Shown here: positions 29,322-37,530 of the stretch, one piece after another | Numbering within the stretch: the first letter of the stretch is position 1 | How the letters are laid out: every line of letters starts with the position of its first letter | Source: Stenotrophomonas sepilia | Lineage (GTDB): Bacteria > Pseudomonadota > Gammaproteobacteria > Xanthomonadales > Xanthomonadaceae | Direction of reading: 5' to 3' | Length of the DNA stretch: 64,000 nucleotides | Assembly: GCF_003244875.1 (NCBI RefSeq) | Contig: NZ_LXXZ01000073.1 | Span: forward strand, 1-64,000 | Made by a program: the position numbers and the translations under genes | Notes under the pieces: generated by a model | What the model saw: only the letters and a program-made list of their open reading frames with translations | The model's database searches: none | What the model was told of the DNA's origin: nothing

Positions 29322-29856
29322 TTATCTTCTTGAAATAAAAGAAAAGGTGGCGGGATTCGTTCCTCGTCTGGTTGATCTTGAAATGGGTCTTCCGCAAATG
29401 GTTTTTAGGGGGGCTGGCTGGCGCTTCAGGTTCTTTGAGAGGCCAGTTCTGTTGGATGATGACGTTATGTCAAATTTAATTGAAAGTTCATCAAGAACTT
29501 TTGGTTCAGGTATTTTTGTAAAATTCTCTCGATCGTCTGATTTGAATTCAGTTTTGGTGATTGATAATTCTTGCGTCGGGCGGGCATTTGATTCGGCCGC
29601 TGATGCTTATGAAGATAATTTGATGGACCTAGGATATCCTGTCATCTTTGGTGATCTGGAGGGGCGTTGGATCGGCTTTGAAAGTGTTTGCGAGGAGCTG
29701 GGTGTCCTTGCAGTTAGAGATTCGATCCAAGCACATGAGTTTATATCGAATCTTGGTGAGGGATTGATTTCGGTTCGTGATTTGCAGGCGTGGGCCGTGG
29801 ATGGAGGCGACCTTGAGAAGGCCGCAAGAGCTTTCCTGGCAGCCTACAATGATTGA
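29305..29856 (+). CDS. putative immunity protein for the adjacent CdiA-CT
   Basis: A soluble acidic protein of 183 residues starting inside the end of the upstream toxin frame (17-nt overlap); ATG 29311 is an alternative start. The DNA is strikingly AT-rich compared with the core genome and uses codons such as TTT, AAT and GAT freely, a sign of transfer. No family recognised. Position directly behind a cdiA-CT is the usual place for cdiI. Looks intact. Confidence 0.6.
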   Translation: MKMENDYLLEIKEKVAGFVPRLVDLEMGLPQMVFRGAGWRFRFFERPVLLDDDVMSNLIESSSRTFGSGIFVKFSRSSDLNSVLVIDNSCVGRAFDSAADAYEDNLMDLGYPVIFGDLEGRWIGFESVCEELGVLAVRDSIQAHEFISNLGEGLISVRDLQAWAVDGGDLEKAARAFLAAYND

Positions 29857-29917
29857 ATTTTAATGGTTGATGGCGGTGTTATCTTCGGCGCCTTCGCACG
29901 GGTCAAGTCGCCCTTGA

Positions 29918-30163
29918 CCGATCTGCTCAACAGCGTCGACGCCGCGCAAGTCTGACGGTCGCCTGCAGAAGATGCAGGGGCTTGCCGCCGAACGAGAAGT
30001 GGAATCTGGCAGATGTGTCTACGTTGCAACTCGGCCTGACGGTTCAAAGTTTACTCTGCGAAGCTTCTCTTCATCAGCCCAGCAGACAGGCGCAATGTGG
30101 ACTACTGAAGTCAGGCATCCTCTGATTAGCAACAATAGAATCGTGGAGATCAAGTTCAAATGA
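29918..30163 (+). pseudogene. toxin C-terminal remnant upstream of the DUF596-like gene
   Basis: An open frame of 81 codons after a TGA. The coherent part begins LQKMQGLAAEREVESGRCVY and continues ATRPDGSKFTLRSFS to ISNNRIVEIKFK. The stop overlaps the next ATG by 4 nt. An ATG-opened 30-codon frame just upstream (29863, VIFGAFARVKSPLTDLLNS) may be the end of the matching pretoxin in another frame. No full toxin can be made from this piece. Confidence 0.5.
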
Positions 30164-30507
30164 TGACTGGCGCGATCAGGAATGTTCTTCATTACTCCTA
30201 TGGATACTCCATGGGAGTCCTATGGAGAAATATGAATATGGAGTTTGAGGGGGGCGGTATGAATTTTGAGCAGCAGACGGAAGAGTTCTTCTCGATGCTT
30301 AGGATGTTGATGGAGGAAGGGAAGCTGAAGCTTGCCTCGGATGGTGTCTTCGCCGATGGCGAAATCGATGCGCAATTGGGTGTTATGCGTCACGCTTGGC
30401 CTGCTACAAGAGATCAGGAAGATCTCGATGAGGATGGATTCTGGTTTCTTACGGATGCTCCGTTTGGATTGGTTTGGATCACGCCTGAGGGAGACGCCTG
30501 GACCTGA
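30160..30507 (+). CDS. DUF596-like immunity protein
   Basis: A 115-residue acidic protein. The core FFSMLRMLMEEGKLKLASDG followed by FADGEIDAQLGVMRHAWP and a final DGFWFLTDAPFGLVWITPE fits the pattern I know for DUF596 (short helix, KLAxxGxFxxG, then a WFLxxxPxxxVW ending), a family seen beside polymorphic toxins in Neisseria and others. The start overlaps the toxin remnant by 4 nt. Appears intact. Assignment rests on motif recall. Confidence 0.6.
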   Translation: MMTGAIRNVLHYSYGYSMGVLWRNMNMEFEGGGMNFEQQTEEFFSMLRMLMEEGKLKLASDGVFADGEIDAQLGVMRHAWPATRDQEDLDEDGFWFLTDAPFGLVWITPEGDAWT

Positions 30508-30806
30508 TTTGAGCGTGGACTTCATCGGGTACAGCCCTTGAATCAACTCGCTTGGCGTGAACAAAAGCGGGGTAGTGTTTTGAAGCCAAAGTCCACTCTT
30601 GCGAGTGACTTTTCAGGATTCCGGATCGCGATGGCGCGGTGATCTAAGTGCCGGGTGGTGTATGTATCTACTGTCGAAGGATGATTGCTACCCACATGCG
30701 CTGTTGGGCGACCTCGCAAAGGAGGGGGCACAAACAGCAGTTGATGCCGAAGCGGGGGAATGAAGCAATCTACAACGAGGCAATCATCAAGTCGGGCTGC
30801 AGATCT

Positions 30807-31202
30807 ATGGATGAAAGAATTAGAAAGCTCTGCGCTGAGATGTCTGCAATGGACGCTACGGCCGCATCAGAGTGGTTGATGAGTTACGCGCCATTGAAGT
30901 CGGACAATTATCGGGATGCATTTGTTCTGATGAAGTGCCGCTCTTGGCCAAGGGCAGAGCAAAAGAAGCTGGCAAACTACTATTTGCAGGGTGTTCCTTT
31001 TGCGAGCTCATATCCCTACGAGGTGTTTCTTTCGTTTATGTCGGTGAGATCGTTCTTGAGTTGTCTTGATGCTTTCATTCCAGAGGCCGGTGCCTATCGT
31101 GACCTTCTTGCCTACCATATTGGTCCAGTTCTGGATCGGGCTGGAAAGAATGATTCGGATCGGGCGTTGATTGCGGAATTCATGGGTAAGATCAGCGGAT
31201 AA
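30807..31202 (+). CDS. hypothetical protein, probable immunity gene
   Basis: A 131-residue soluble, helix-rich protein starting MDERIRKLCAEMSAMDATAA. The frame is open further upstream, but the upstream residues read like degenerate DNA. Local GC is clearly lower than in the core genome. In the 300 bp before it (30508-30806) I see only fragments, such as a 33-codon frame at 30661-30762 with LLGDLAKEGAQTAVDAEAG, which might be what is left of the toxin. Family unknown. Confidence 0.5.
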   Translation: MDERIRKLCAEMSAMDATAASEWLMSYAPLKSDNYRDAFVLMKCRSWPRAEQKKLANYYLQGVPFASSYPYEVFLSFMSVRSFLSCLDAFIPEAGAYRDLLAYHIGPVLDRAGKNDSDRALIAEFMGKISG

Positions 31203-31231
31203 GAGGATCATTGCGTCCGATTGCCCGATAG

Positions 31232-31300
31232 GCGGATGAGACCGCTCTGCCGCAGCACAAGATCTTTGATGATGGCGCCGCTATAAAGGTTCGACGATGA
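31232..31300 (+). pseudogene. last 22 codons of a toxin C-terminus
   Basis: A short frame after a TAG reading ADETALPQHKIFDDGAAIKV plus RR, then a stop that overlaps the ATG of the following gene by 4 nt. Too short to be a protein; it is listed because it repeats the toxin-immunity junction geometry found elsewhere in the region. Confidence 0.45.
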
Positions 31301-31683
31301 GCATTTCGCTCGAAGTCGAGGTCGGTTCCAGCCTCGAGGTCGTGCTACAAGCCTTGGATTCTATCCAGTTCGCATATTCCGATGATCTGGACAAGCTACA
31401 GCGGTATCTCCCAGCGTCCAACACGGGATTCGGTTTCCGTATCGTTGAACCGCCGGAGGCTGTCGTCGCGGAAGGGCAGGAGGCCGAGTGGCGTGTGGGG
31501 CTGATGGGTTCGTTCCATTTCCGCGCAGGCGGATTTGAATGCGCTTGGGAGGAAATTTGCCGTTTCATCAAGCGCTATGCTGCGGCATGTGAATCGCGGT
31601 TCGTGCTTTCCTTCCAGTTCGAGAGCATCTATGCCGCAAGATTTGGGCAGGATCTGATCTTTCCGGGTCCTGCTGCCTCGTAG
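31297..31683 (+). CDS. hypothetical protein, probable immunity gene
   Basis: A 128-residue protein starting MSISLEVEVGSSLEVVLQAL, with alternating strand and helix character and several paired aromatics (FHFRAGGFECAWEEICRF). The ATG overlaps the preceding toxin tail stop by 4 nt, and an AAAGG lies upstream. No family recognised. It is the last gene of the array before the intact amidase copy. Confidence 0.55.
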   Translation: MSISLEVEVGSSLEVVLQALDSIQFAYSDDLDKLQRYLPASNTGFGFRIVEPPEAVVAEGQEAEWRVGLMGSFHFRAGGFECAWEEICRFIKRYAAACESRFVLSFQFESIYAARFGQDLIFPGPAAS

Positions 31684-31799
31684 TGCCGCTTCGCTCTTTC
31701 CATGTGATTCGCTACATCTTCATGATCAGGCACAGCCATCAGCACGCGGACTGCGGAGCCACCGGCGATGTCGATCGGTACGCTGCGTCGAACCACGGC

Positions 31800-31964
31800 C
31801 GCAGTCCATGGTTACAATCTGCCCATGATCAGCCCCCGCCTTCTGGTTTCCGCACTGCTGGCGCTGGCCCTTTCGGCCTGCACGGCTACCGCGCCCGTAC
31901 AGCACAACCCGCTCGCCACCTGGGTGCCGTCACCCAACCAGAACGCGCGTACCCCGCTCATCAT
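31800..31964 (+). repeat. amidase promoter and 5' end (copy 2, intact gene)
   Basis: The second of the two direct copies enclosing the toxin-immunity region; identical to 26547-26580 over the upstream and start-codon bases and then diverged. Here the sequence continues into the full amidase gene. Confidence 0.85.
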
Positions 31965-32571
31965 CGTCATCCATCACACCGAGCAGAAGTCGGTGCAGCA
32001 GAGCCTGCATACGCTGCGTACCGCCAACAGCGGTGGGCCGGTCAGTGCGCACTACCTGATCGGCGCCGATGGCCATCGCTACCAGCTGGTCGCTGATGAG
32101 CGCCGCGCCTGGCACGCCGGCGCCGGGCGCTGGGGCACCATCACCGATCTCAACTCGGCTTCGATCGGTATCGAGCTCGACAACGATGGCCGCAGCCCGT
32201 TCAGTGCAGCGCAGATCGAATCGCTGATCGTGCTGCTGCGCGATCTCACCACGCGCCTGAACATCCCGCCGCGCCAGGTGATCGGCCATGCCGACCTGGC
32301 GCCGACGCGCAAGCAGGATCCGAGCCGCTTCTTCCCATGGCAGCAGCTGGCCGAGGCCGGATTCGGCGTCTGGCCGCGCGCGGCCGATGGTGCCGCACCG
32401 GAAGGCTTCGATGGGTGGAATGCGCTGGCCCGCTTCGGTTATCCGCTCGACAACCGCGACGCCACCGTCGCCGCCTTCCACCGCCGGTTCCGTGGCCGCG
32501 ACGACCTGCCGAAGACGCTGGATGCCGAGGACGCCCGTATCCTGCATTCGTTGCTGCTGCAGATGCCGTGA
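31825..32571 (+). CDS. N-acetylmuramoyl-L-alanine amidase, AmpD/AmiD-type lipoprotein
   Basis: Zinc amidase cutting the MurNAc-L-alanine bond of peptidoglycan. The lipobox LSAC places Cys at residue 18, so it is a lipoprotein of the outer membrane or periplasm, like AmiD/AmpDh2. Zinc and catalytic residues are visible in IVIHHTEQKS, SAHYLIGADG, SIGIELDNDG and VIGHADLAPTRKQDP. Length 248 residues. ATG 31825 is chosen because it creates the lipoprotein signal. Its own 5' end is duplicated at 26547-26698. Recycling or remodelling of wall fragments is the likely job. Confidence 0.88.
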   Translation: MISPRLLVSALLALALSACTATAPVQHNPLATWVPSPNQNARTPLIIVIHHTEQKSVQQSLHTLRTANSGGPVSAHYLIGADGHRYQLVADERRAWHAGAGRWGTITDLNSASIGIELDNDGRSPFSAAQIESLIVLLRDLTTRLNIPPRQVIGHADLAPTRKQDPSRFFPWQQLAEAGFGVWPRAADGAAPEGFDGWNALARFGYPLDNRDATVAAFHRRFRGRDDLPKTLDAEDARILHSLLLQMP

Positions 32572-32638
32572 CACCGCGCATGAACGCTTGACCCCGCGCT
32601 GGGTTGCCGCACAGCGGCCGGCACTCCACCATGGCGGC

Positions 32639-33789
32639 ATGATCGATTCCGCTACCTTCTTCAAGCGCAAGCACTGGACCCTGTTGGCAGCGGCGGTGCT
32701 CGCCGGTTGCGCCACCACCGCTCCCCGCACGGGCTCCGAAGCGCCCACGCCGACCCCGCCGCCGGCGGCCACCTACGCCAAGGTCGACTGGAAAGCCCTG
32801 CCCGCAGTCTCCGACGCTGATCTGCAGGCGGGCTTCGTGGCTTGGCGCAGCAGCTGCGCCCGCCTGAAAAACGACGCGGTCTGGGCCAAACCCTGCGCCA
32901 CCGCCGCAGCGGTGTCAGACAAGGACCCGGCCGCGATCCGCCAGTTCCTGCAGCGCGACCTCGATGCCTACGCGCTGCGTGCCGGTGGCCATCAGGCCGA
33001 CGGGTTGATCACCGGCTACTACGAGCCGATCTACCCCGGCAGCCTCACCCGCACCGACAAGGCGACGGTACCGGTCTACGGCACGCCCGATGATCTGGTG
33101 GTGGTGCAGCTGGACAGCCTCTACCCGGAACTGAAGGGCAAGCGCCTGCGCGGTCGCGTCGAAGGCAAGGTGCTCAAGCCCTATGACGACGCCGGCACCA
33201 TCGCGGCCAAGGGCGCCAAGGCCCCGGTGCTGGCGTGGCTGACCGACCCGATGGACCTGCAGCGTCCGGCCGCGTGCGCCTGGCCGATGGCAAGCAGGTG
33301 CGGCTGGCCTACGCGGAACAGAACGGCCATCCCTACCGCCCCATAGGTCGCTGGCTGGTGGACCAGGGCCAGCTGAAGAAGGAAGACGTCACCATGGACG
33401 CGATCCGCGCCTGGGCACGGGCCAACCCCGCGCGCGTGCCGGAACTGCTGCGCAGCAACCCCAGCTACGTGTTCTTCGTGCGCAACCCGGACAGCCCGGA
33501 GGGCCCGCGGGGTTCACTGAACGTGCCGCTCACCGCCGGCTACAGCGTGGCAGTGGATCGCACCGTGGTGCCACTGGGCAGCCTGCTGTGGCTGTCCACC
33601 ACGCGCCCTGACGGCACCCCGGTGGTGCGCCCGGTGGCTGCGCATGACACCGGCGGCGCCATCGCCGGCGAAGTGCGCGCCGACCTGTACTGGGGCAGCG
33701 GCGATGCCGCCGGCAAGCTGGCTGGCGACATGAAGCAGAAGGGCAACATCTGGATGCTGTGGCCGAAGGGCGTGCCCCTGCCGAACTGA
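32639..33789 (+). pseudogene. mltA: membrane-bound lytic murein transglycosylase MltA, frameshifted
   Basis: Lipoprotein signal (LLAAAVLAGCATT), then the MltA N-terminal domain through GLITGYYEPIYPGS to WLTDPMDLQ at about 33260. The frame then fails: the expected conserved link of about six residues (typically FLQIQG) is missing, and sequence resumes in the +1 frame as SGRVRLADGKQVRLAY and continues normally through NPSYVFF, VPLGSLLW, AHDTGGAI and the end at 33789. Comparison with family spacing suggests a 16-nt deletion near 33262. Both halves are otherwise well preserved, so the loss is recent or an assembly error. Confidence 0.85.
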
Positions 33790-33797
33790 ACCGGCAA

Positions 33798-33834
33798 GGG
33801 TCGGATCCCTTCCAAAGGAAAGGGCTCTGACCCC
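33798..33834. repeat. GGGTC-type hairpin repeat, copy 1
   Basis: Imperfect inverted repeat with arms GGGTCGGATCCCTTCC and GGAAAGGGCTCTGACCCC. The same hairpin family occurs at 36407-36446 and 62457-62492, each in a gap between genes. Confidence 0.75.
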
Positions 33835-33896
33835 GGATGCCTGATAATGGCGCCATTCCGTACTTTCCGGCCGCGCCTGCGGCCAGGGCTCCTGCA

Positions 33897-34211
33897 ATGA
33901 CCTACGCAAAGCACAACGCAAAATCCGGCGCGAAATCCGCCGCAAAGAAGTACTACAAGCACTGGGCCGAATCGGGCCTGGGCAAGGGCAACGTGCTGAT
34001 GGAAGCGCGCGGCGAGAAGATCGTGCGGCAGGTGGAAATCTACGGCACCAAGATGGTCTGGGCCGACGAGCATGCCCACAGCGACGACCGCTTCCTGCTG
34101 GCCGACCAGCCAGTGTCGTTCTTGGATTTCGACGAGGACGACGAAATCTCCGCGCGTGAATTCGAAGCCGCCTGGAAGAAGGCACGGGAAGCCACCGGTT
34201 ACCCGGTGTAA
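33897..34211 (+). CDS. conserved small hypothetical protein
   Basis: A 104-residue cytoplasmic protein with a lysine/alanine-rich basic N-terminus (MTYAKHNAKSGAKSAAKKYY) and an acidic C-terminal half with a DFDEDDEISAREFEAAWKKA stretch. The ATG at 33897 is taken because upstream residues overlap the hairpin region and look non-coding. The charge split suggests nucleic-acid or ribosome contact, but nothing more can be said. Confidence 0.6.
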   Translation: MTYAKHNAKSGAKSAAKKYYKHWAESGLGKGNVLMEARGEKIVRQVEIYGTKMVWADEHAHSDDRFLLADQPVSFLDFDEDDEISAREFEAAWKKAREATGYPV

Positions 34212-34270
34212 TCCCCCCGGCACCCGCCCTTGTAGTGCCGAGCCTTGCTCGACGCTGCAAAAGTGGGCAT

Positions 34271-34297
34271 GTGAAATGTTATATGATTACATTTCAC
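34271..34297 (+). promoter_or_regulatory. Zur operator upstream of the TonB-dependent receptor
   Basis: A perfect 9-bp inverted repeat GTGAAATGT / ACATTTCAC with a 9-bp TA-rich centre. The inner 23 bp match the known proteobacterial Zur box (GAAATGTTATA-N-TATAACATTTC) at all but two defined positions. It ends 17 bp before the receptor ATG, so bound Zur would block the promoter when zinc is plentiful. Confidence 0.85.
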
Positions 34298-34314
34298 TGT
34301 AACCGCCCCTTCCC

Positions 34315-36360
34315 ATGAAGACTCCCACCCTGGTGGCCGCCCTCGCGGCCGCACCGTTCGCCCCTGAAGCCTTCGCGCAGTCGGCCGACGCCGCGCTCAC
34401 CCTCGGCAAGGTGCAGGTACACCAGCACGGCGAAGGCCAGCTCAGTGCGCACCAGGTGCTGACCTCGGTGGACGTCCTGGGTGCAGACCAGATCGAAAAC
34501 CGCAACGTCTCGCACAGCTGGGAACTGCTCGGGCAGATGCCCGGCATCCAGCTCACCGAAACCCGGCAGGGCGCCGAATCGGGCAAGGTCAGCTTCCGCG
34601 CCTTCAACGGCGAGGGCTACCTCAACGCCATCAAGACCCTCATCGACGGCATTCCCAGCAACGTCAACAGCGGCAACCAGCGCTTCATCGACATGCTGTT
34701 CCCGCTGGACATCAGCTACATCGAAGTAGTGCGCGGGACCAACGATCCGCGCTATGGCCTGCACAACATCGGCGGCAACGTGAACTTCGGTACGCGCCAG
34801 GGTGGCAGCTACACCGATGCGCGCCTGGCCTACGGCAGCTACAACACCCGTGATGCGCAGCTGGCGATTGGCCGCGAAGCCAATGGCTTCGCGCAGAACT
34901 ACTTTGTCGGCACCCAGGCAAGCGATGGCTACCGCGACCACGACACCTCGAAGAAGTACTCACTGGGCGGCAAGTGGTTCTTCGGCTCGCTGGACGACGG
35001 CCTGCGCGTGGGTCTGACCGCCCGTGCGTACCACCACGAAGCCGACGAACCCGGCTTCATGACCGCCGACGAGCTGCGCACGCACCGCCGTGGCAGCGAG
35101 CTGCGCAACGGCAACGATGGCGATGACCGCGACATGCGCCAGCTTGCTGCGCACCTGGACATGAAACTGTCCGACGCAATCACCTTCGGCACCCGGCTGT
35201 ACTACAACCGCTACGAAGACGACCGCCGCGTGACCTTCAGCGACCTGCCCACCGGCAACCTGCCGCGCCAGCGCCGCGTATGGGACGAGCGGCAGCATGG
35301 CCTGCTCAGCACGCTCACCTGGCAGGCCAGCCCCACGCTCACCGTCGAAGGTGGCCTGAACTACGAGCAGCAGGACAACGGCTACCTCCGCGAGCGCTAC
35401 GCCTACGCCGAACCCACTGATTTCAGCCAGCCCCCAGCGCGGGTGCAGAACAATGATCGCCACAGCTTCGACAACTGGGGCGCCTACGTGCAGGCCGTCT
35501 ACCAGCCCGTCGAGGCCTGGAAGATCGTGCCGGCCTATCGTATCGATCGCTTCAGTGGCAGCACGCACCTGATTAACGGCGTCAGCGGCCGCCTGCAGGA
35601 CTACGGCAGCATCGGCCAGCCCAAGCTGAGCGTCATCCACAGCCTGGGCCAGACCACCCATGTCTACGCGAACTGGGGTCGCACCTTCCAGGTACTGACC
35701 GGCTCCACCGCACCGGCCTACCTCACCCCAGGGCAGGCACCGATGCAGCCGTCCACCAACACCGGCATGGAGCTGGGCCTGAAATTCCAGCCGCTTGCCG
35801 GCAGCCAGGCACGCCTGGCGGTGTGGCAGCAGGACGCGGAAAACGAGGTGTCCAACATGCCGGCCCCCGGCACCACGGTCACCCTGGGCAAGACCCGCCG
35901 GCGCGGCGTGGATGCGCAGTTGAGCCTGCAGCTGGGCGACGACTGGACGGTATGGGCGTCGCACGCCTACCAGGAAGCGAAGATCACCCGCGACGACCGC
36001 GATGCCAGCATTTCCCTGCAGGGCCGGGAAGTGGCCGCCACCCCGCGCCACATCAGCAACCTGGGCGTGGACTACCGCGCCACGGATGCGCTGCGGCTGG
36101 GCCTGCAGGCGCGTGCACAGGGCGATTACTACCTGGAAGAGCGCAACGTGGCCGGCAAGTTCGGAGGCTTCGCCGTGCTCGACCTCAGCGCGGCCTACCA
36201 GCTCACCCCGCGTTTCAGCGTGGACCTGCAGCTGAAGAACGTTACCGGCCGCGAGTACGCCTACGCCTGGTACGACAGCTTCTTCTGGGACAGCGCCCGC
36301 CCGATGTTCTCGCCGGCCCCGGGTCGCAGCGTGTTCGTCGGCCTCAACATGAAGCTGTAA
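34315..36360 (+). CDS. TonB-dependent receptor, probable zinc-uptake receptor
   Basis: Outer-membrane active transporter of 681 residues: signal peptide ending PEAFAQ, plug domain (about residues 45-160, with HSWELLGQMPGIQLTE and YIEVVRGTNDPRYG), a 22-strand barrel, and a C-terminal aromatic-ending strand (SVFVGLNMKL). The substrate is inferred from the Zur operator 17 bp upstream; ZnuD-type receptors import zinc or zinc complexes. Several histidine-rich loops, such as LTARAYHHEADEP, could bind metal. No ribosome-binding site is obvious. An alternative siderophore substrate cannot be excluded. Confidence 0.85.
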   Translation: MKTPTLVAALAAAPFAPEAFAQSADAALTLGKVQVHQHGEGQLSAHQVLTSVDVLGADQIENRNVSHSWELLGQMPGIQLTETRQGAESGKVSFRAFNGEGYLNAIKTLIDGIPSNVNSGNQRFIDMLFPLDISYIEVVRGTNDPRYGLHNIGGNVNFGTRQGGSYTDARLAYGSYNTRDAQLAIGREANGFAQNYFVGTQASDGYRDHDTSKKYSLGGKWFFGSLDDGLRVGLTARAYHHEADEPGFMTADELRTHRRGSELRNGNDGDDRDMRQLAAHLDMKLSDAITFGTRLYYNRYEDDRRVTFSDLPTGNLPRQRRVWDERQHGLLSTLTWQASPTLTVEGGLNYEQQDNGYLRERYAYAEPTDFSQPPARVQNNDRHSFDNWGAYVQAVYQPVEAWKIVPAYRIDRFSGSTHLINGVSGRLQDYGSIGQPKLSVIHSLGQTTHVYANWGRTFQVLTGSTAPAYLTPGQAPMQPSTNTGMELGLKFQPLAGSQARLAVWQQDAENEVSNMPAPGTTVTLGKTRRRGVDAQLSLQLGDDWTVWASHAYQEAKITRDDRDASISLQGREVAATPRHISNLGVDYRATDALRLGLQARAQGDYYLEERNVAGKFGGFAVLDLSAAYQLTPRFSVDLQLKNVTGREYAYAWYDSFFWDSARPMFSPAPGRSVFVGLNMKL

Positions 36361-36375
36361 CCGGCCACGCATCTG

Positions 36376-36446
36376 GTAGTGGTCGAGCTTGCTCGACCTG
36401 CAGCAGGGGGTCAGAGCCCTTTCCAGGCGGAAAGGGATCCGACCCC
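36376..36446. repeat. GTAG stem-loop and GGGTC-type hairpin (copy 2)
   Basis: GTAGTGGTCGAGCTTGCTCG with stem GGTCGAGC/GCTCGACC (from 36376), then the hairpin with arms GGGGTCAGAGCCCTTTCC and GGAAAGGGATCCGACCCC (36407-36446). They follow the receptor gene and may terminate it. Confidence 0.7.
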
Positions 36447-36459
36447 GAACCCCGCGTTT

Positions 36460-36476
36460 TGCACTACATTGGTGCA
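36460..36476 (+). promoter_or_regulatory. NtrC-binding site abutting the ntrB start codon
   Basis: TGCACTACATTGGTGCA is a perfect match to the NtrC consensus TGCACYA-N3-TGGTGCA. It ends on the base before the ntrB ATG and so occupies the place of the ribosome-binding site. In enteric bacteria NtrC represses its own glnL promoter from an overlapping site; the same negative autoregulation is likely here. Confidence 0.85.
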
Positions 36477-37530
36477 ATGTCCGACCCCGCACCGCCGCCG
36501 ACCCTCGATGCCCTGGGCACGCCGCTGGCCTGGGCCGGGGCCGATGGCTGCATTGCCGGCTGCAATCCGGCCTTCGCCCGCTGGCTGGGCGTCAGCGTCC
36601 GGCGCCTGCTGGGTCGGCCATTGGCCGCCTTGGAAGTGCAGGGCGAGGCGTTGGCCCATTTCCTGGCCCGCGACGAGCGCGACAGCCTGCGCCTGAACCG
36701 GCTGGCGCTGGCGGTGCCCGGCGAGGCGCCGCGCTTCGCCGAGGGTTGGATGAGCCGCCGCGACGATGGCGGCTGGTTGCTGGAGGCGCATCCGGTCGAC
36801 GAATTCCCCGGGCTGGACCCGACCCAGGCCCTGCCCAGCGCGCTCAGCGCGGCGCTGAAGGGCTTGGCCCACGAGCTGCGCAACCCGCTGGCCGGGTTGA
36901 AGGGTGCGGCCCAGCTGCTGGCCCGCCGCGCGGCCCAGCGCGATGCCAGCGAACGTGAGCTGATCGAACTGATCGGCTCGGAGATCGAGCGCCTCAACGG
37001 CCTGCTCGACCAGCTGCTGTCGCCGGCCCCGGCCGCGCCGCATGCCGAACTGAACATCCATGCCGCGCTGGAACGCGTGCTGCGCCTGGCCGAGAGCGAA
37101 GCCGGCTGGGCGGTGCGCCTGCAGCGTGACTACGACCCCAGCATCCCCGAATTCCATGGTGACGCCGACCGCCTCACCCAGGCGGTCTGGAACCTGGTGC
37201 GCAACGCGATCCAGGCCGGCGCCGGCAACATCACCCTGCGTACCCGCGTGGAGCATGGCGTGCGCATTGCCGAGCAGCTGCACACGCTGGCGTTGCGCCT
37301 GGAAATCGCCGACGACGGCCGTGGCGTTCCCGAGGAACTGGCTGAACACCTGTTCCTGCCCTTGGTCAGTGGCCGCGCCGAAGGCACTGGCCTGGGCCTG
37401 GCGCTGGCCCAGCAGGTGGCGCGCGAGCATCGCGGCACGCTGACCTACCGCTCGCGCCCGGGCCATACCGTGTTCACCCTGCTGTTGCCGATCGGCAACG
37501 GCGCCGCCCCGGCCGAGGAGGCCCCGCGCG

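Noticed and set aside
32079..32772. Minus-strand frames opposite the amidase as a separate gene
   Set aside because: The amidase has all zinc ligands and a lipobox; the antisense frames carry nothing recognisable.
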